Part shown: piece after piece, positions 27,901-42,900 of the stretch
Numbering within the stretch: position 1 is the stretch's first letter
How the letters are laid out: each line of letters opens with the position of its first letter
Source of the DNA: Patiria pectinifera
Lineage: Eukaryota; Echinodermata; Asteroidea; Valvatida; Asterinidae
Length of the DNA: 64,000 nucleotides
NCBI GenBank assembly: GCA_029964075.1
Contig: CM057144.1
Coordinates: 5,665,281 to 5,729,280 of the forward strand
Direction: 5' to 3'
The notes under the pieces: generated by a model
The model's database searches: none
What the model was told of the DNA's origin: nothing
The model's input: only the letters and a program-made list of their open reading frames with translations
Made by a program: the position numbers and the translations under genes

Positions 27901-30900
27901 TATATCATTGATGTCCCTCCTTAATGCATGAAATAGAATGGTGCAGTATTACAATCTAGTTTTTACCAAATAAAGGAGAGGGGATTATGGTTCAGGGCAA
28001 GTATGGAGAGAAATTGTAAAAAGCACACAATTAAAGCTCAATCGTGAAACTGACTTTTAACAATTAAAACAATATGAAGTTTCAGAATTGCTTTGTGTTT
28101 TGAAATAAGTTTTTGTTGTCCAAATTTGCCTATAAGTCATGTATGCACACTGAAATAAAAATTAAACAAATATGGCCAACATTCAGTTCCAAAGAATGTA
28201 CCTCGTAATCTTTTTAGAAACTCTAAATCTCAGTGGGGGGCGACTGGGGGCGACTGGGGGCGACAAGGTGTCAGGGGGCGGGCGCCCCCCCTCGGTGGCT
28301 ACGCCACTGGAATCACCTGTGTACACTTGATCGGGTGCGTGGATGAGGTGATTTTCCCTTTTAAAAACCCTGGGCCTTTTCATACCAGGCTTCGATGTTT
28401 ATCTTTCACTGAGCCCAGTGTAACATTATCTGGTTAATCCCTTAATGATACTGGTACTGTTCACTTCTACTGGCTCCCTTTTTGAAACCCCATACATGTT
28501 ACATGTACAGGCATAGACCGACAAATTGTTTGTGCATCAATTTTAATGATAAAACAAAGACGACATGGCTTCCTTACTGAACAAAAACGAATATTAAGTT
28601 GGGTATTTAATTCATGAAAAATCTAGGCTCGTTTAGGCCAATGAGGACTGATTCAGGCTTGCCGGCAAGTCGTTCAGTACGTCAAGCGGTACTAATCAGT
28701 CCCTGCATGGTTGGCATTTATCAGGTGCTTAAAACTGCCATAAGGGATACAATTTGGAGATAAGAGGGATAACACCGGCTTAATTCGGGTTTACATTAAA
28801 AGAGGATTCACTGCAAGGAAGAAAGTTAGGACGAGAATGGGTCAAAAAGTCTTTTGGGTAATCGATAGAGCATGGAATTATCTCTCATTTGATGTACAAT
28901 TTGTTTCCAAGGTCTACCTCATACTGATGTAATTAACGGTTTGAAAAAGTCGTACCAAAGTTGTTCATTCTTTTTGCCCGGCAAAAGGTCGTTAGCGTGT
29001 AATGCTAATGTAACAAAAAATGTTCCAAGTGCGCTAACATACCACTTAAGTGGGTACGCAAAAGGTCATTAGGATTTAACACACCGCTTAAGCATACGTT
29101 TAATGCAGAGGGCGTTCACGTGTAAGGCAGGGGGAGTTCCTGGTAAAAGGTCGTTAGCATAAACATTTAAATAACTTCAATATTAAGTAACATTTTGAAA
29201 TAAAAATGCACGATATTATTTTAATTCTTAAAACGAATTTCATAAGTGAAAATGTCAGCCTTATGTGATTTTTTTTTATTTAGAAATGGGAGCACAAAAC
29301 GTTTCAACTCGATTATCCCCAAAGTGCTTTTGTTTGCGTGTCTGGGCTGCTAACGACCTTTTCCTTGGCACACGACGACTTCTACTGTAATTTTTTGGAG
29401 GATGAACTCACGATTCACAACAGCATCAACTGTTGCATCCACCACACCCAACCCAGCACTATCGATGTACGGATGTCCTCCGGCAGAAGGGTCTGGAAGT
29501 CCAGTCGGTTGGTAGGAGCTTATCCAATTGATCATCAAGCTCTCAAAGTTGTGTACATTGGTGTAGACCGTGGCTGTACTGTTCTGGACTGCAGGAGATT
29601 CTAATTGTGTCGTCCCCTCTTGAAGGGTAGCACGGTACTCTGATAAGACTGGTGCTTGACTGCCGACCACTGATCATGATGTCGTGGGAAATAAATATTC
29701 AATGTCTTAGCCATTAATCACATGTTTATTTTCAAATATAGGCTAAAATGCAACAAAGCAGTGTTTTCAAAGCAGCACTTTTTTCCGAGTACCGAGTACT
29801 GCCGAGTACTTAGGTTGCCGAATACGATTACGATTACGAGTACGATTACTTAATTGTACTTCCGAGTACAAGTACAGGTTTTCGAGCACGATTACTTGTA
29901 CTTCTGAGAACGAGTACGAGTACGAGTACTTCTGAGTACCAGTACGAGTATGAGTACTTAATTCTATTTCCGAATACAGCCATATGGCAAATGGTTTATT
30001 GTGCGTAATTGGCCCGGGCCCAGTCAGACCGATATACAGACCCACTGACTGACAACGGCTAGCTGTTAAATGTGTTTGTTCGGACGTGCACACAGAAAAA
30101 TCAGGAAACTTCGATTTCTCCGCAAGCCAATCAACCATTTCGAACTGAAAGTATCGATAAAACAAGGCCACGGTGCATATGTCGAGCTATACCATTTTCG
30201 GATATATTAAAAAGTCATATATTAAATTGAAGGCGAGTATAATAAAGTCTTCATTTCTGAGTAGAAATAAAGCAATGAAATAAAAGTTCATTACAAATTA
30301 ATGCCAGTCTGCTCTTATGCACAATTTCAAATTAACTTGTGATTATAAACATAATACTGTATGTTTTAAGCCACGTTTAAAAAAATGAAACAGAGGCTTG
30401 GAACGCATAGTCTGGCAGCATCCTATTCAACAATTTACAGTTATAAAATAGGTTCCGGGAACACGATCTATTCACGGCTATTAGAAGATGAAAAAGATCT
30501 AAAGAATGAGATCCTGATGTGATTGGTTCCAACCACTCCTTCTGAAGTGTAAAAATATGGAGGCATACCTACTTATAGGCCTATCTCAGTATGCCTCAAA
30601 GTTATAAATTATGACTTGAGTCTCAACGGGTAACTGACTCAAATCGACCCGAGTCACTGCAAGCAAATGACTCTACCCGACTCGAGTCCCTCATCAAAAG
30701 TCTCGACCTGAGTCGAAGGCTAATAACAATAGAGTCCCAAACCTGTCCAAAAATATATTGAGTTTGCTGTGACTTACGATACAAATGTATTTATGTTCTG
30801 AAAAATAATTATCTCCATAAAATTGTAAATGTAATCAGAAACATGTAATCAGAAACAGTTTCAATTTGCTGCACTTTGGTTTTGACATTGTCAGCGTACA

Positions 30901-33900
30901 AATTATTCCAGAATCGAAGCCAAATAGAGATAAAAACGAGGTTTCACTTTTAGTTAATTACGCAGATCTTTGGAAGAAACGTCCAGCAGATGCTGTCTAT
31001 ATTTGGTATAATGCTGCACATTTACAGTCTTTAAATCTCCATAACAAACTGGTGGCTTTTTTTTCCTTCTTCCATTGTGTAATTTCTTAGATCTATGATG
31101 TTCAAATACCAGTGACTCGAATTGACTCGAGCATAAATTTGACTCGACTCGACTCGACCCCCTTGACTCAACTTGACTCGAGTCACTTCCTTAAAATGAC
31201 TCGACTCGAGTCACAAAATGACTCGACTCGAGTCACAAAATTCAGTGACTTGTTACAACTAACTCTGGTATGCCCAATGTAAATAGAAGACCCACAAGTA
31301 AAATGTATCACCATGCCATCACTGTTGGTCTAATATTAAGTAGTCTTCCCTTTAGTTTGCATTAAGAGTCTTCATATGCATTAATTGATTTGCATTCTAC
31401 TCACTTGTTCTGCAGTCCGTTCCTGAGAATCCACTGCTGCATGTGCACTGGGCGTCTGTGCAGGAGCCTGGATAGCACGCATTGCTGTCAGTCCTCCAAG
31501 AACACTGCTCTAATTTAACAGAATCAGAAACATACGCACATTAGAAATACACGTGAATGTTGCCCAGTGGCTAACATGTAGGTACCGTACGGTACCACTG
31601 ATTATTGTGATGTATACTCAACACCCTCCAGCTGTCTGAACAGTTACAGACCCTCAAAAATTCAATCCTCTTCCGATCCCCTGCCACGCCTTTTACACAA
31701 GCTGGTCACCAGCAGTCCAAGCAGTGTAGTCAAATTCAATCAACACAAAAAAGCAAGGCAAGTTTCAGGCACAGGTATGAAGTTTAACATAAACAATTAC
31801 AGCTCGTCATGAATACTGCTTGATATAGGCTGGGAACTCTTGATTGTTGAAAACAGTCACTTGATTGATTTTGACTGAAAGTGGATATTAAAATTGCGAT
31901 AACTTCTAAAAGTGAATGCCGTGTATTGACATGTGAGGTAAGCTTCATTTGCCGAGTACATTAACCTCAGCCAAAATAGAACTCATGCAGTTCTTCACAC
32001 TTAACAAAATATTGTGATACTTACTGAAATGAAAACTTTCCAAAGAATGCGAATTTATTCAACTTACTTCTACACTCCGTTCCACTATTGACACGTGAGT
32101 AGGCTGCTCCATTGGGCCCATAGTCTCCATCACACTGGTCACATTGTTGGTCAGTGGCAGTGGTGCAATGTAACTGGCCAAAAACACAGTGTGGTATTGG
32201 TGTACATGCTTGCGTTGGGAAAAAAAGAGAATACATAAATCCGTAAGCTTGATAGTGTTCGGGACCAGATTATCGTTTTCAGACAATTGTGCCTTGCCTT
32301 GTGATAAATACATGGATTTTCAGTTCAGTAAATGAGAGAAAAGCCGTGAAAAAATGAAAAAAGGTTTTAGCAGTACCTCCAAATTTATATCCAATATATA
32401 GTACAGGTGACACATGACTCGGACTCGACCTTTGTGACTCGTGACTCGGACTCGACCAGTATGACTCGGGACTCGGAAGAGGTACATTGTAACTCGGACT
32501 CAGACTCGATGTTTGGTGACTTGAATACAAGTCTGCAGTGAATTGACTTTGAGGTTTACTTGAATAGACCCATGACGCACCTGGGACCCCTCATCATTTC
32601 AAACAGTATCTGGACTACAACACTGCATATTAATGATTAATTGTCAGTTCCCGGGCAAGTCCAAGAATTCGCACATGCTACATGTATGTCCTATTCGTAA
32701 CGAAAGTTTAACCCTCTGAGATATTCATGGATTTCAGTGTATTTTATTCTGGTGTTGGGCATCTGCAAGGAGAATACATTGTACCCACAATATTTTTTTA
32801 ATGTTATTAGTATTTGCGATGATTATGCAATTAAAGAAAACATGACGTTAAGTACGGGACAAAAAGGGGACTCACCCTCTCACAAACATGTAGTAATGCG
32901 TTTGATATTCTATGAATCTGATAATAATTTTTTTCAATCTGGTGTATTTTATTTTCAAAACAAGTTCAACTTTTGCTTAAAAAAAAAGACGAGAAAAAAT
33001 GTTTACTTCCACTATCACCAATGCCTAAATATACTGAATTCCAAACTGTGTCCCAAATGATATTGTGATTACACTCTGGTTGTAATATCTGAACTTAATA
33101 GCCCCAGGATGACCCTATATCATATTTACCCGGGCAGTAGTTATTGGACGGGTTCCATGTAGACGGATTGCCTGTCACACATGTGACAGTTGGAGGCTTG
33201 GTAGGAAAATAGTAACCTCTGTAGCAGGTATAACGTAAACGAGCCCCCACATACTCATGGGACGTCATAGAATGAGAGAAAGGAGTGTATTCCCTGGTGA
33301 ATGATCCATGACTTGGTTGTCCTGGCCTGACACATACACCCGCATTTACTGGAATCAAAGGAAACTTACAATAAGGAATTGAGTTTTTGCAGACTTCACG
33401 TAGTCAACCAATAATAAAATGTTTGAAACATAAGAATTAACTTTAACAGAGGGGAACTCAAATTTCCATCACAAAATAGGGGAAAACGCTACTTCTGTTT
33501 CTCAAAGCTTTAAGCCTTGATAAAAATGTATCCAAGTGCAGTAGAAGAAAAAAACAAAAACTGTTTCTGAAAGCTTTTTTTGTCTACTTTCCAAGAAAAT
33601 ATGATGTAGAGGAAGAAAACGTACTTTAATATTCATGAGTTCGCAACTCTTATCCGAAATTAACCATGTAGCAGACAAAGAGCTGTTCTATGAGCAGCTA
33701 ACATTAACCGCCACAGACATGCCAGCTCACAACTTCTTGGCCATTATGATCGATTTAATGCCAGAGTTTGTCCTAAAGATGCACCATGCACGTATCATGA
33801 CAGCACCAACAGAAATGGTTGGTATGTATGTATGTATGACCGAGTTCATGATTGAGCACCAGCTCTTGGTTGCCAACACCCTATTCTGGAAAAAGAGCAG

Positions 33901-36900
33901 GAAGAGGTGGACCTCCCGAGACCGTGGCACAGGGACTATGAGGCTGAGCCCTTCAGCTCATTCGCCTCAGTGGGATCTGTCCACAGACTTGTCTTCATGG
34001 AGGTGAGGCTGAGTCTGAAAATACCAAGACCAAAGGCAAGACTCAGATTTAACTGGAGGTTGTTCGCGGCAAGACAAGACCTGCAAGAGAAGCACAACGT
34101 GGAGGTGTACAACCGCTTCCGGATTCTGGAGGAATCAGAGAACCCAATTGATCAGAACGAGCATTTTGTCAAAGTAAACGGTGAGGCATTGAGGGAGTGT
34201 TCCGAAGATGGAGCGTGGAGAGATCAGTGCCCGAGTGGAGTATCCTGACGTAGTGATGGCTAGAGAGAAGGTGGAGGAAGCTCATTGGGAGTATGCTCAA
34301 AACCAGACCTTGGAGAACCGTGACCTGGTGAATGAGGCAAAAGAACTGTTCAGCACATACAACAGACTAAGGAGTGAGGAGTTGACGGAGAAAGTCAGGC
34401 ACATTAGACAGCACATGGCGAACACCGGTGCAGTGAAACCTCACGTGTAAGGTTATCTGATTAGATGACATCTGCAGATATTGAGGATGCTGACAAAAGA
34501 CATCCTTGACATCTTCACTAACCTTGACATCAACCAAAAACCATTCGCCACTTAGCTGGCCAAGGTAAGGTCGACTGTGCAGCATGGGAAGAGCGCAGGC
34601 CCAGAAGGCATACCTCCAGATAACCAGAACAGGTTCAGAGTGAAGAGGTAAACAGCAGCACAGATCTTGGCGCTGAGGCGAATAATCGAGTCGATTAAGA
34701 ACATATTACAGCAATAACCTGACAGCAGTCCTAACCTTCGTTGAATTTGATTCCATCCAATGACGGAAGATGGTGAAGATTTTTAAGGCATACGGAGTCC
34801 CACCAAACCTGCTGCAAGCCACATGGTCCATGTACTCAGGAACCCTCTCCAGAGTGGTCAATTCCGACGGAAACAAGGCTTAACATTTTGGCTTGTGTCA
34901 TGCAGGGGGATATCCTCGCCCATTTCATATTCATCATTGTCCTTGACTTTGCCCTCCGACGAACTATCAGCGGACACGAGATGGAGCTTGGTTTTAGACT
35001 GACACGGGATACAGGATATCGAGCCGCTACCCTGCAGTAGCCCTGACTGACCTTGACTTTGCTGACGACATCAATCTCCTCTCTGACACCACATCACAGG
35101 CACAAGACCTTCTGGCGCGTATGGAAATGAAATGTATCCAGGTGGGATTCAGTTAATGTGGGGAAATGATTATTTGGGGTGCATGTTGTGCTAAACTTTT
35201 GTTAATTCCCGTGCGCTAATAATAGGCCGTGCACCTGGGGCCCACTGGCAGGGGTCATGGGTCAAAGAGCGAGACGCGCTGACAAGTTGTTACAAATGTA
35301 TACATTGGTAGGGGATACGGGTATGGAAAATGCAAGGCAGAAGATTTGGGAGTGTGAGCTGTGCTTTCGTCGATGGTTGATGGAATAAAAAGAGGAGCAT
35401 TTTCCTCCAAGTTAAAAGAGTTGAGCTGACTGGAGAACCCCTTGCCTAGTTTCTTCCTTTACCGGAGACTCATATGCCTTTGGGCAGGGCGAAATATTAA
35501 TCATAATACCGCTACATTAATCATGTACAATGTCTCAGACCACTTCAAGCATCTGGGGTCATGGGTATAGACTCTTCCTAGCATGGCATCCGCATATTTG
35601 CAAAGGCCTTGCATGAAAGGCTCTAAAACGGGGGAAAAAACGTATGGAGCACAGACATGTCAAGGGATGACAAGCTCAGTTTTTCCAGGCCACAGTGGAG
35701 TCCATTCTGATACATGAGCAAGTGCTGGACCCTCATCCGACCCTTAAGAAGCCCTTCAACATGTCTAACAAAGTCCCCTACGCAGATCTCGCAAAAGTTT
35801 GCAAACAGGTGGATGGGCCTGTCAGGACACTGCGACAGACATCCTGAGCTGCTAGCAAACCGTGTGGTGCTGTGGGAACCGTCATATGGGGCGAAGCTGA
35901 GGGGAGGTCACAGAGGATGAGCTATAATATCGGTGTCCTAAAGAGGGATGCTGGGGCAGAGCCCACGGCACTAGAGACGGATACCTGCATAATGGATAAG
36001 GGAGACTGGAGTTGCCGCTCAAAGAGTCTGAAGGAAACTTTTCGTCACGCATAGCTACCAGTGTGTGGATCAATATGGAGACAGTCAAGAATTTAAGCCA
36101 CATTTACAGGGCTTGACCTGGCCCCATTTTGTAGCAAAGATGCTGGACTCCCTCACTGGGATACAGAGAGAGTTTTGAATATCTTCATCACAGAATGGGG
36201 CTAGCTAACCCCATACTTGGACCTCGAATGCAGAAAAACATGCTAAACAAAATCTAGCCAACTTTACTCACTCTTTAGCCATTAAAATTTTCCAAAATGT
36301 TCATGAGGCAAAGACAAGGCCCTGTATTTCGCCAGCCAAGTTTGAGGTCTCAATTCAATTTTTAAAAGGAGACTTGTCTTTAACATTTTGCACCTGAGAG
36401 AGAAGCCAAGTGATTTCAATTTGAAGCTTAAGACTGGGCCTGCACATGTCCAACTTTTTGAGAAGATTGACCATTCAATTGTCTGGTATGTACCGCATGT
36501 TTCTTTTGTACACAGTTGATTGATGCAGTACTAAAATTGTGTTGGACTGGTTGTTTCATGTGCGAGTCTATTTTCTTGTATTGCACATTAAATTTACTAT
36601 CTCACGTCTGGGACTCTCATACACAGTATTGAGAGTCAGCCTGTAAAAACAATTATGCTATATTTCTTACCTCTGTAGATATCTATACGTCTTCGTGCAC
36701 CACAAGATTGAGAAGGGTTTCCTTCACACGGCATATCGCAGCCAGATTCAAGACCATGCCTGTTATAGTCAGCATTATTTCCACAGTAGCATTCGTCAGC
36801 AACCTCTGTTCCCATGCGTACGTATGACTCACAAATAGCCGTGCACCACTCCAAAGTCATGGAATCACCCATATCCTTAAAGAAATATCCATTTAGAGCA

Positions 36901-39900
36901 CGATCGCCTACTACATCCTCGAAACACCCTATATGATGGAACCCTAAGTTAAGAACAAAGGAATTTCTTTTTAAACGACAATTCAGGTTAGTACACAATG
37001 CCATAATGCATATTTATTGAAACAATTACATTAGCTAGTCGGTACGCCTAGCTACCCCCAAAAGCTGGGGTACTAGAACTCCTTTTAACAATATTGAACG
37101 ACCGACCACAATCAATCACAGTCAACATTCGTAAAAAGGAGTTTTAGCACCCCAGTTACTAGTATGGAGGACCATTCTATGGCCATGCACTGGAGTACTA
37201 GTCCATGTCATTGCTAAGACCATACCCACATGAGCTCAACAAGTTCGGGAAATGATGGAATTCTTTTCAAGATACATGTAATCACTCGGCCTGATACTCG
37301 GCATCCGTGTTCACTTACCCAAGTATCCCACTCTTTCACAGAAAGCACTTCCTTCAGGAGAAATTTGCCTTATTGTCATTGATGCATTGACCTCCACTTC
37401 GGCCGGCAAATAAAGCGACAAATTTCGCCAACAGAATCTTCAGAGAACTTCTTATTTGGGTTAAAAAGTGAACCAGCATGACGAGTATCACTGTCAGTGT
37501 CAGGCCGAATGATTATCATGATAAAGTGCAATCAAATGTGTTTGTGGACAAACACAAGCTGTTTCAGATATTTGAAATACTCATTATAGTTCTGTACATA
37601 TAGGGCTATAAAATAATAAACTGCCCCTTTAAGGGATGACACATGACATTTGATGATGACGTCACTTCAATTTCCATCTAAAACACATCCCTGTGGATGT
37701 GCATACCAAATTTAAACCCAATCTGTCTTGTACTTCCGACGTTATAGCGATTTAAAAATGCACATTTAATGTAACGTCACGTGACCCATGATGACGTCAT
37801 CGTTACGAATTCATTGAGGACCATCTTTGACTGCCGGGTCTTAGTGACTACAAGTGTAAAGTCAATCAGACATATAGAAGTGCAAAAGTGTATGGTTTGA
37901 AGAAAAAAGTGTGCAAAACCAATAGAGAAATAATGCATCTTTAATGTGACGTAACCTGACACCTCATGACGTCACGATCCCAAATTTTCTTCTAGTAACA
38001 TCTGTGGGTGGTAGTCCAAGTGTGTACCAAGTCTTACGACGATCGGACTTACGAAAGTGCCACGGTAGAGTGTTTTAAAACGAGTACAAACCCTATGGGG
38101 AAAAAATGCATATTTAATGTGCCGTAACCTGACACCTGCATGATAACGTCACGTTCGCAAATTTCTTCTAGGGCCATTTGTGGATTGTGGTCTTAGTATG
38201 AATAAAGTCCAAAGTCGATCGGATTTATGAAAGTGCGAAAGTGGAGTGTTGTAAAACGTGTACAAACCCTATGGGGAAAATATATCTTTAATGTAACGTA
38301 ACCTAACCTGATAACGTCACGATTATGAATTTCTACTAGGACCTACCTTGGGTGGTGGTCTAAGTATGTATCAAGTCTAAAGTTGATCAGATTTACGAAG
38401 ATGCCAAACTGTAGTGTTTTAAAACGTGTACAAAACATGTGGGGAAAATCTATCTTTAATGTGACGTAACCCGACACCTGATAATGTCACGATCACGAAT
38501 TTCTTCTAGGACCATCTGTGGATGATGTTCTAAGTATGTACCAAGTGTGAAATCAGTCGGAGTTACAAAAGTGCCCAAGTGGACTGGTACAAAAAACATG
38601 TGCAAAACCTATGGAGAAAAGGTCTGAAAAGGAGAAAAAAAACTAGAAATGTGTTTGTGGACAAACACAAGCTGTTTCGGATATTTGAAATACTCTGTGC
38701 ACGTGATGAGCAATTAGTGACGTCACTACAAATGTCTTATAATAGCACATTATACGTACATGTCAAGTTTCAACCAAATGGAATATTATAGTTCTGTACA
38801 TATAGGCCTATAAAAGAATAAAATTCCCCTTTAAGGGAAATCATATGACATTTGTTGATAATGTCACTTTAATTTCCATCTATAACACATCCCTGTAGAT
38901 GTGCATGCTAAGTTTTAACCCAATCGGACTTGTACTCCGACGTTATAGCGATTGGAAAAAAAAATAATGCACACTTAACGTCACGTCACGTAACACATGA
39001 TGACTTCATCTTTATGAATCAGGTCATTGGGGACCATCTTCGGCTGCTAGTCTTATATAGTGTCTTACAAGTGTAAAGTAAATCAGACATATAGAAGTGC
39101 AAAAGTGTATGGTTTGAAGAAAAACGTGAACAAAACCAATAAGGAAACAATGCATCTTTAATGTCACGTAACCTGACACATCACACATTTCTTCTAGGAC
39201 CATCTGTGGGTGGTGGTCTAAGTGTGTACCTAGTCCAAAGTCGATCAGATGTACGAAAGTGCGAAAGTGGAGTGTTTTTAAAACGTACAAACCCAATGGG
39301 GAAATGTATCTTTAATGTGACGTAACCTTATACCTGATGAGGTCACGATCACGAATTTCTTCTAGGACCTACTGTGGGTGGTGGTCTAAGTATGTATCAA
39401 GTCTAAAGTCGATCGGATTTACGAAGATGCCAAACTGGAGTGTTTTAAAACGTGTACAAAACATATGGGGAAAATGTCTGAAAAAGGAGAAGAAAAAAAA
39501 AAGAAAAAGAAAAAAATCTTAACGAAAACAAGAGCTGTTTCGGTGCGTACACCGAAACAGCTAAAAATAAATCGTAGATCTATTCACGCTTTCGTCATAA
39601 ACATCCTCAGTACGAACTTCTTTGTGAAGACATGCCGGTTTCCACATTACGCTACCCGGATTATCTCGGGGTTAACTAAAAATTCAACCCGAGATTACCC
39701 TACACTTCCGGGGTTAGAAATTCCTGGGTTAACTGACTCAAAACCCTGACTTAACCAAGGTAATTATTAACCCCAATCTTAGTAAACCAGGTGGCCTTGA
39801 GACAATTTTCCGGATTTTATTCTCGAAGTTGTAGGCGAATGCTCGCTGGTTTTCTTCAACCTGATACCGGGGTAATGAACGTTGAGTTTAATCAGCGCAA

Positions 39901-42900
39901 CCAGCCTTGCATGTAGTCTGAAGTACATTGTATCACCTGTATAACGTCTCTGACATGCAAATTTATGCAAGCCGCGCGCCAGTCAATCGGAGTCGACTTT
40001 ACTAAATCAGTGGCATCATTTCATTCCTGAATCAGGACTAAAAAGATTTGATTGGTCAATTCGAATGCAGTGGTTTTGTAATGCAACAACACAACAGGCG
40101 ATATCGCGTAACAAGATACAGAGCGCGTGACACATTATTTTTTTATCCATTGTCTATTATGCGCAACGGGTGAATGACCGAAGACCCGATAAAGAAAGCG
40201 CCCGTTGATTGGTCAATCTCTAGGGGCTCAGAGGCGGGTCATTGCACTAATTATTCAGCGAATCTGCTTACGTATGACTATCTTGCCTTGCACGCTGCCA
40301 AAAAGTCAAACAAATGAGCCGTAGCTGGTTCCTCGTACGTAGTAATAAGTTTAATTGTTGTACGTGTATTTAATGAAAGACCNNNNNNNNNNNNNNNNNN
40401 NNNNNNNNNNNNNNNNNNNNNNNNNNNNNNNNNNNNNNNNNNNNNNNNNNNNNNNNNNNNNNNNNNNNNNNNNNNNNNNNNNNNNNNNNNNNNNNNNNNN
40501 NNNNNNNNNNNNNNNNNNNNNNNNNNNNNNNNNNNNNNNNNNNNNNNNNNNNNNNNNNNNNNNNNNNNNNNNNNNNNNNNNNNNNNNNNNNNNNNNNNNN
40601 NNNNNNNNNNNNNNNNNNNNNNNNNNNNNNNNNNNNNNNNNNNNNNNNNNNNNNNNNNNNNNNNNNNNNNNNNNNNNNNNNNNNNNNNNNNNNNNNNNNN
40701 NNNNNNNNNNNNNNNNNNNNNNNNNNNNNNNNNNNNNNNNNNNNNNNNNNNNNNNNNNNNNNNNNNNNNNNNNNNNNNNNNNNNNNNNNNNNNNNNNNNN
40801 NNNNNNNNNNNNNNNNNNNNNNNNNNNNNNNNNNNNNNNNNNNNNNNNNNNNNNNNNNNNNNNNNNNNNNNNNNNNNNNNNNAGGATGAGCTATAATATC
40901 GGTGTCCTAAAGAGGGATGCTGGGGCAGAGCCCACGGCACTAGAGACGGATACCTGCATAATGGATAAGGGGAGACTGGAGTTGCTGCTCAAAGAGTCTG
41001 AAGGAAACTTTTCGTCACGCATAGCTACCAGTGTGTGGATCAATATGGAGACAGTCAAGAATTTAAGCCACATTTACAGGGCTTGACCTGGCCCCATTTT
41101 GTAGCAAAGATGCTGGACTCCTCACTGGGATACAGAGAGAGTTTTGAATATCTTCATCACAGAATGGGGCTAGCTAACCTCATACTTGGACCTCGAATGC
41201 AGAAAAACATGCTAAACAAAATCTAGCCAACTTTACTCACTCTTTAGCAAATAAAATTCTCCAAGATGTTCATGAGGCAAAGACAAGGCCCTGTATTTCG
41301 CCAGCCAAGTTTGAGGTCTCAATTCAATTTTTAAAAGGAGACTTGTCTTTAACATTTTGCACCTGAGAGAAGCCAAGTGATTTCAATTTGAAGCTTAAGA
41401 CTGGGCCTGCACATGTCCAACTTTTTGAGAAGATTGACCATTCAATTGTCTGGTATGTACCGCATGTTTCTTTTGTACACAGTTGATTGATGCAGTACTA
41501 AAATTGTGTTGGACTGGTTGTTTCATGTGCGAGTCTATTTTCTTGTATTGCACATTAAATTTACTATCTCACGTCTGGGACTCTCATACACAGTATTGAG
41601 AGTCAGCCTGTAAAAACAATTATGCTATATTTCTTACCTCTGTAGATATCTATACGTCTTCGTGCACCACAAGATTGAGAAGGGTTTCCTTCACACGGCA
41701 TATCGCAGCCAGATTCAAGACCATGCCTGTTATAGTCAGCATTATTTCCACAGTAGCATTCGTCAGCAACCTCTGTTCCCATGCGTACGTATGACTCACA
41801 AATAGCCGTGCACCACTCCAAAGTCATGGAATCACCCATATCCTTAAAGAAATATCCATTTAGAGCACGATCGCCTACTACATCCTCGAAACACCCTATA
41901 TGATGGAACCCTAAGTTAAGAACAAAGGAATTTCTTTTTAAACGACAATTCAGGTTAGTACACAATGCCATAATGCATATTTATTGAAACAATTACATTA
42001 GCTAGTCGGTACGCCTAGCTACCCCCAAAAGCTGGGGTACTAGAACTCCTTTTAACAATATTGAACGACCGACCACAATCAATCACAGTCAACATTCGTA
42101 AAAAGGAGTTTTAGCACCCCAGTTACTAGTATGGAGGACCATTCTATGGCCATGCACTGGAGTACTAGTCCATGTCATTGCTAAGACCATACCCACATGA
42201 GCTCAACAAGTTCGGGAAATGATGGAATTCTTTTCAAGATACATGTAATCACTCGGCCTGATACTCGGCATCCGTGTTCACTTACCCAAGTATCCCACTC
42301 TTTCACAGAAAGCACTTCCTTCAGGAGAAATTTGCCTTATTGTCATTGATGCATTGACCTCCACTTCGGCCGGCAAATAAAGCGACAAATTTCGCCAACA
42401 GAATCTTCAGAGAACTTCTTATTTGGGTTAAAAAGTGAACCAGCATGACGAGTATCACTGTCAGTGTCAGGCCGAATGATTATCATGATAAAGTGCAATC
42501 AAATGTGTTTGTGGACAAACACAAGCTGTTTCAGATATTTGAAATACTCATTATAGTTCTGTACATATAGGGCTATAAAATAATAAACTGCCCCTTTAAG
42601 GGATGACACATGACATTTGATGATGACGTCACTTCAATTTCCATCTAAAACACATCCCTGTGGATGTGCATACCAAATTTAAACCCAATCTGTCTTGTAC
42701 TTCCGACGTTATAGCGATTTAAAAATGCACATTTAATGTAACGTCACGTGACCCATGATGACGTCATCGTTACGAATTCATTGAGGACCATCTTTGACTG
42801 CCGGGTCTTAGTGACTACAAGTGTAAAGTCAATCAGACATATAGAAGTGCAAAAGTGTATGGTTTGAAGAAAAAAGTGTGCAAAACCAATAGAGAAATAA

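Larger units (their letters stand above)
35914..40382. repeat. Large duplicated block, left copy
   Basis: Near identical to 40,883-45,327, including WSC exon, introns and satellite. Most of it is close to 99-100% alike by eye, with higher divergence near 38,780-39,030 and many single-base indels in the last 750 bp next to the gap, as expected of a low-quality contig end or a second allele. Confidence 0.95.

Noticed and set aside
33635..34450. Separate small protein gene upstream of the LINE fragment
   Set aside because: Frames are broken and the context reads as the 5' part of a decayed retroelement.
40278..41086. ORFs of 220 and 243 codons across the gap
   Set aside because: Made mostly of N.
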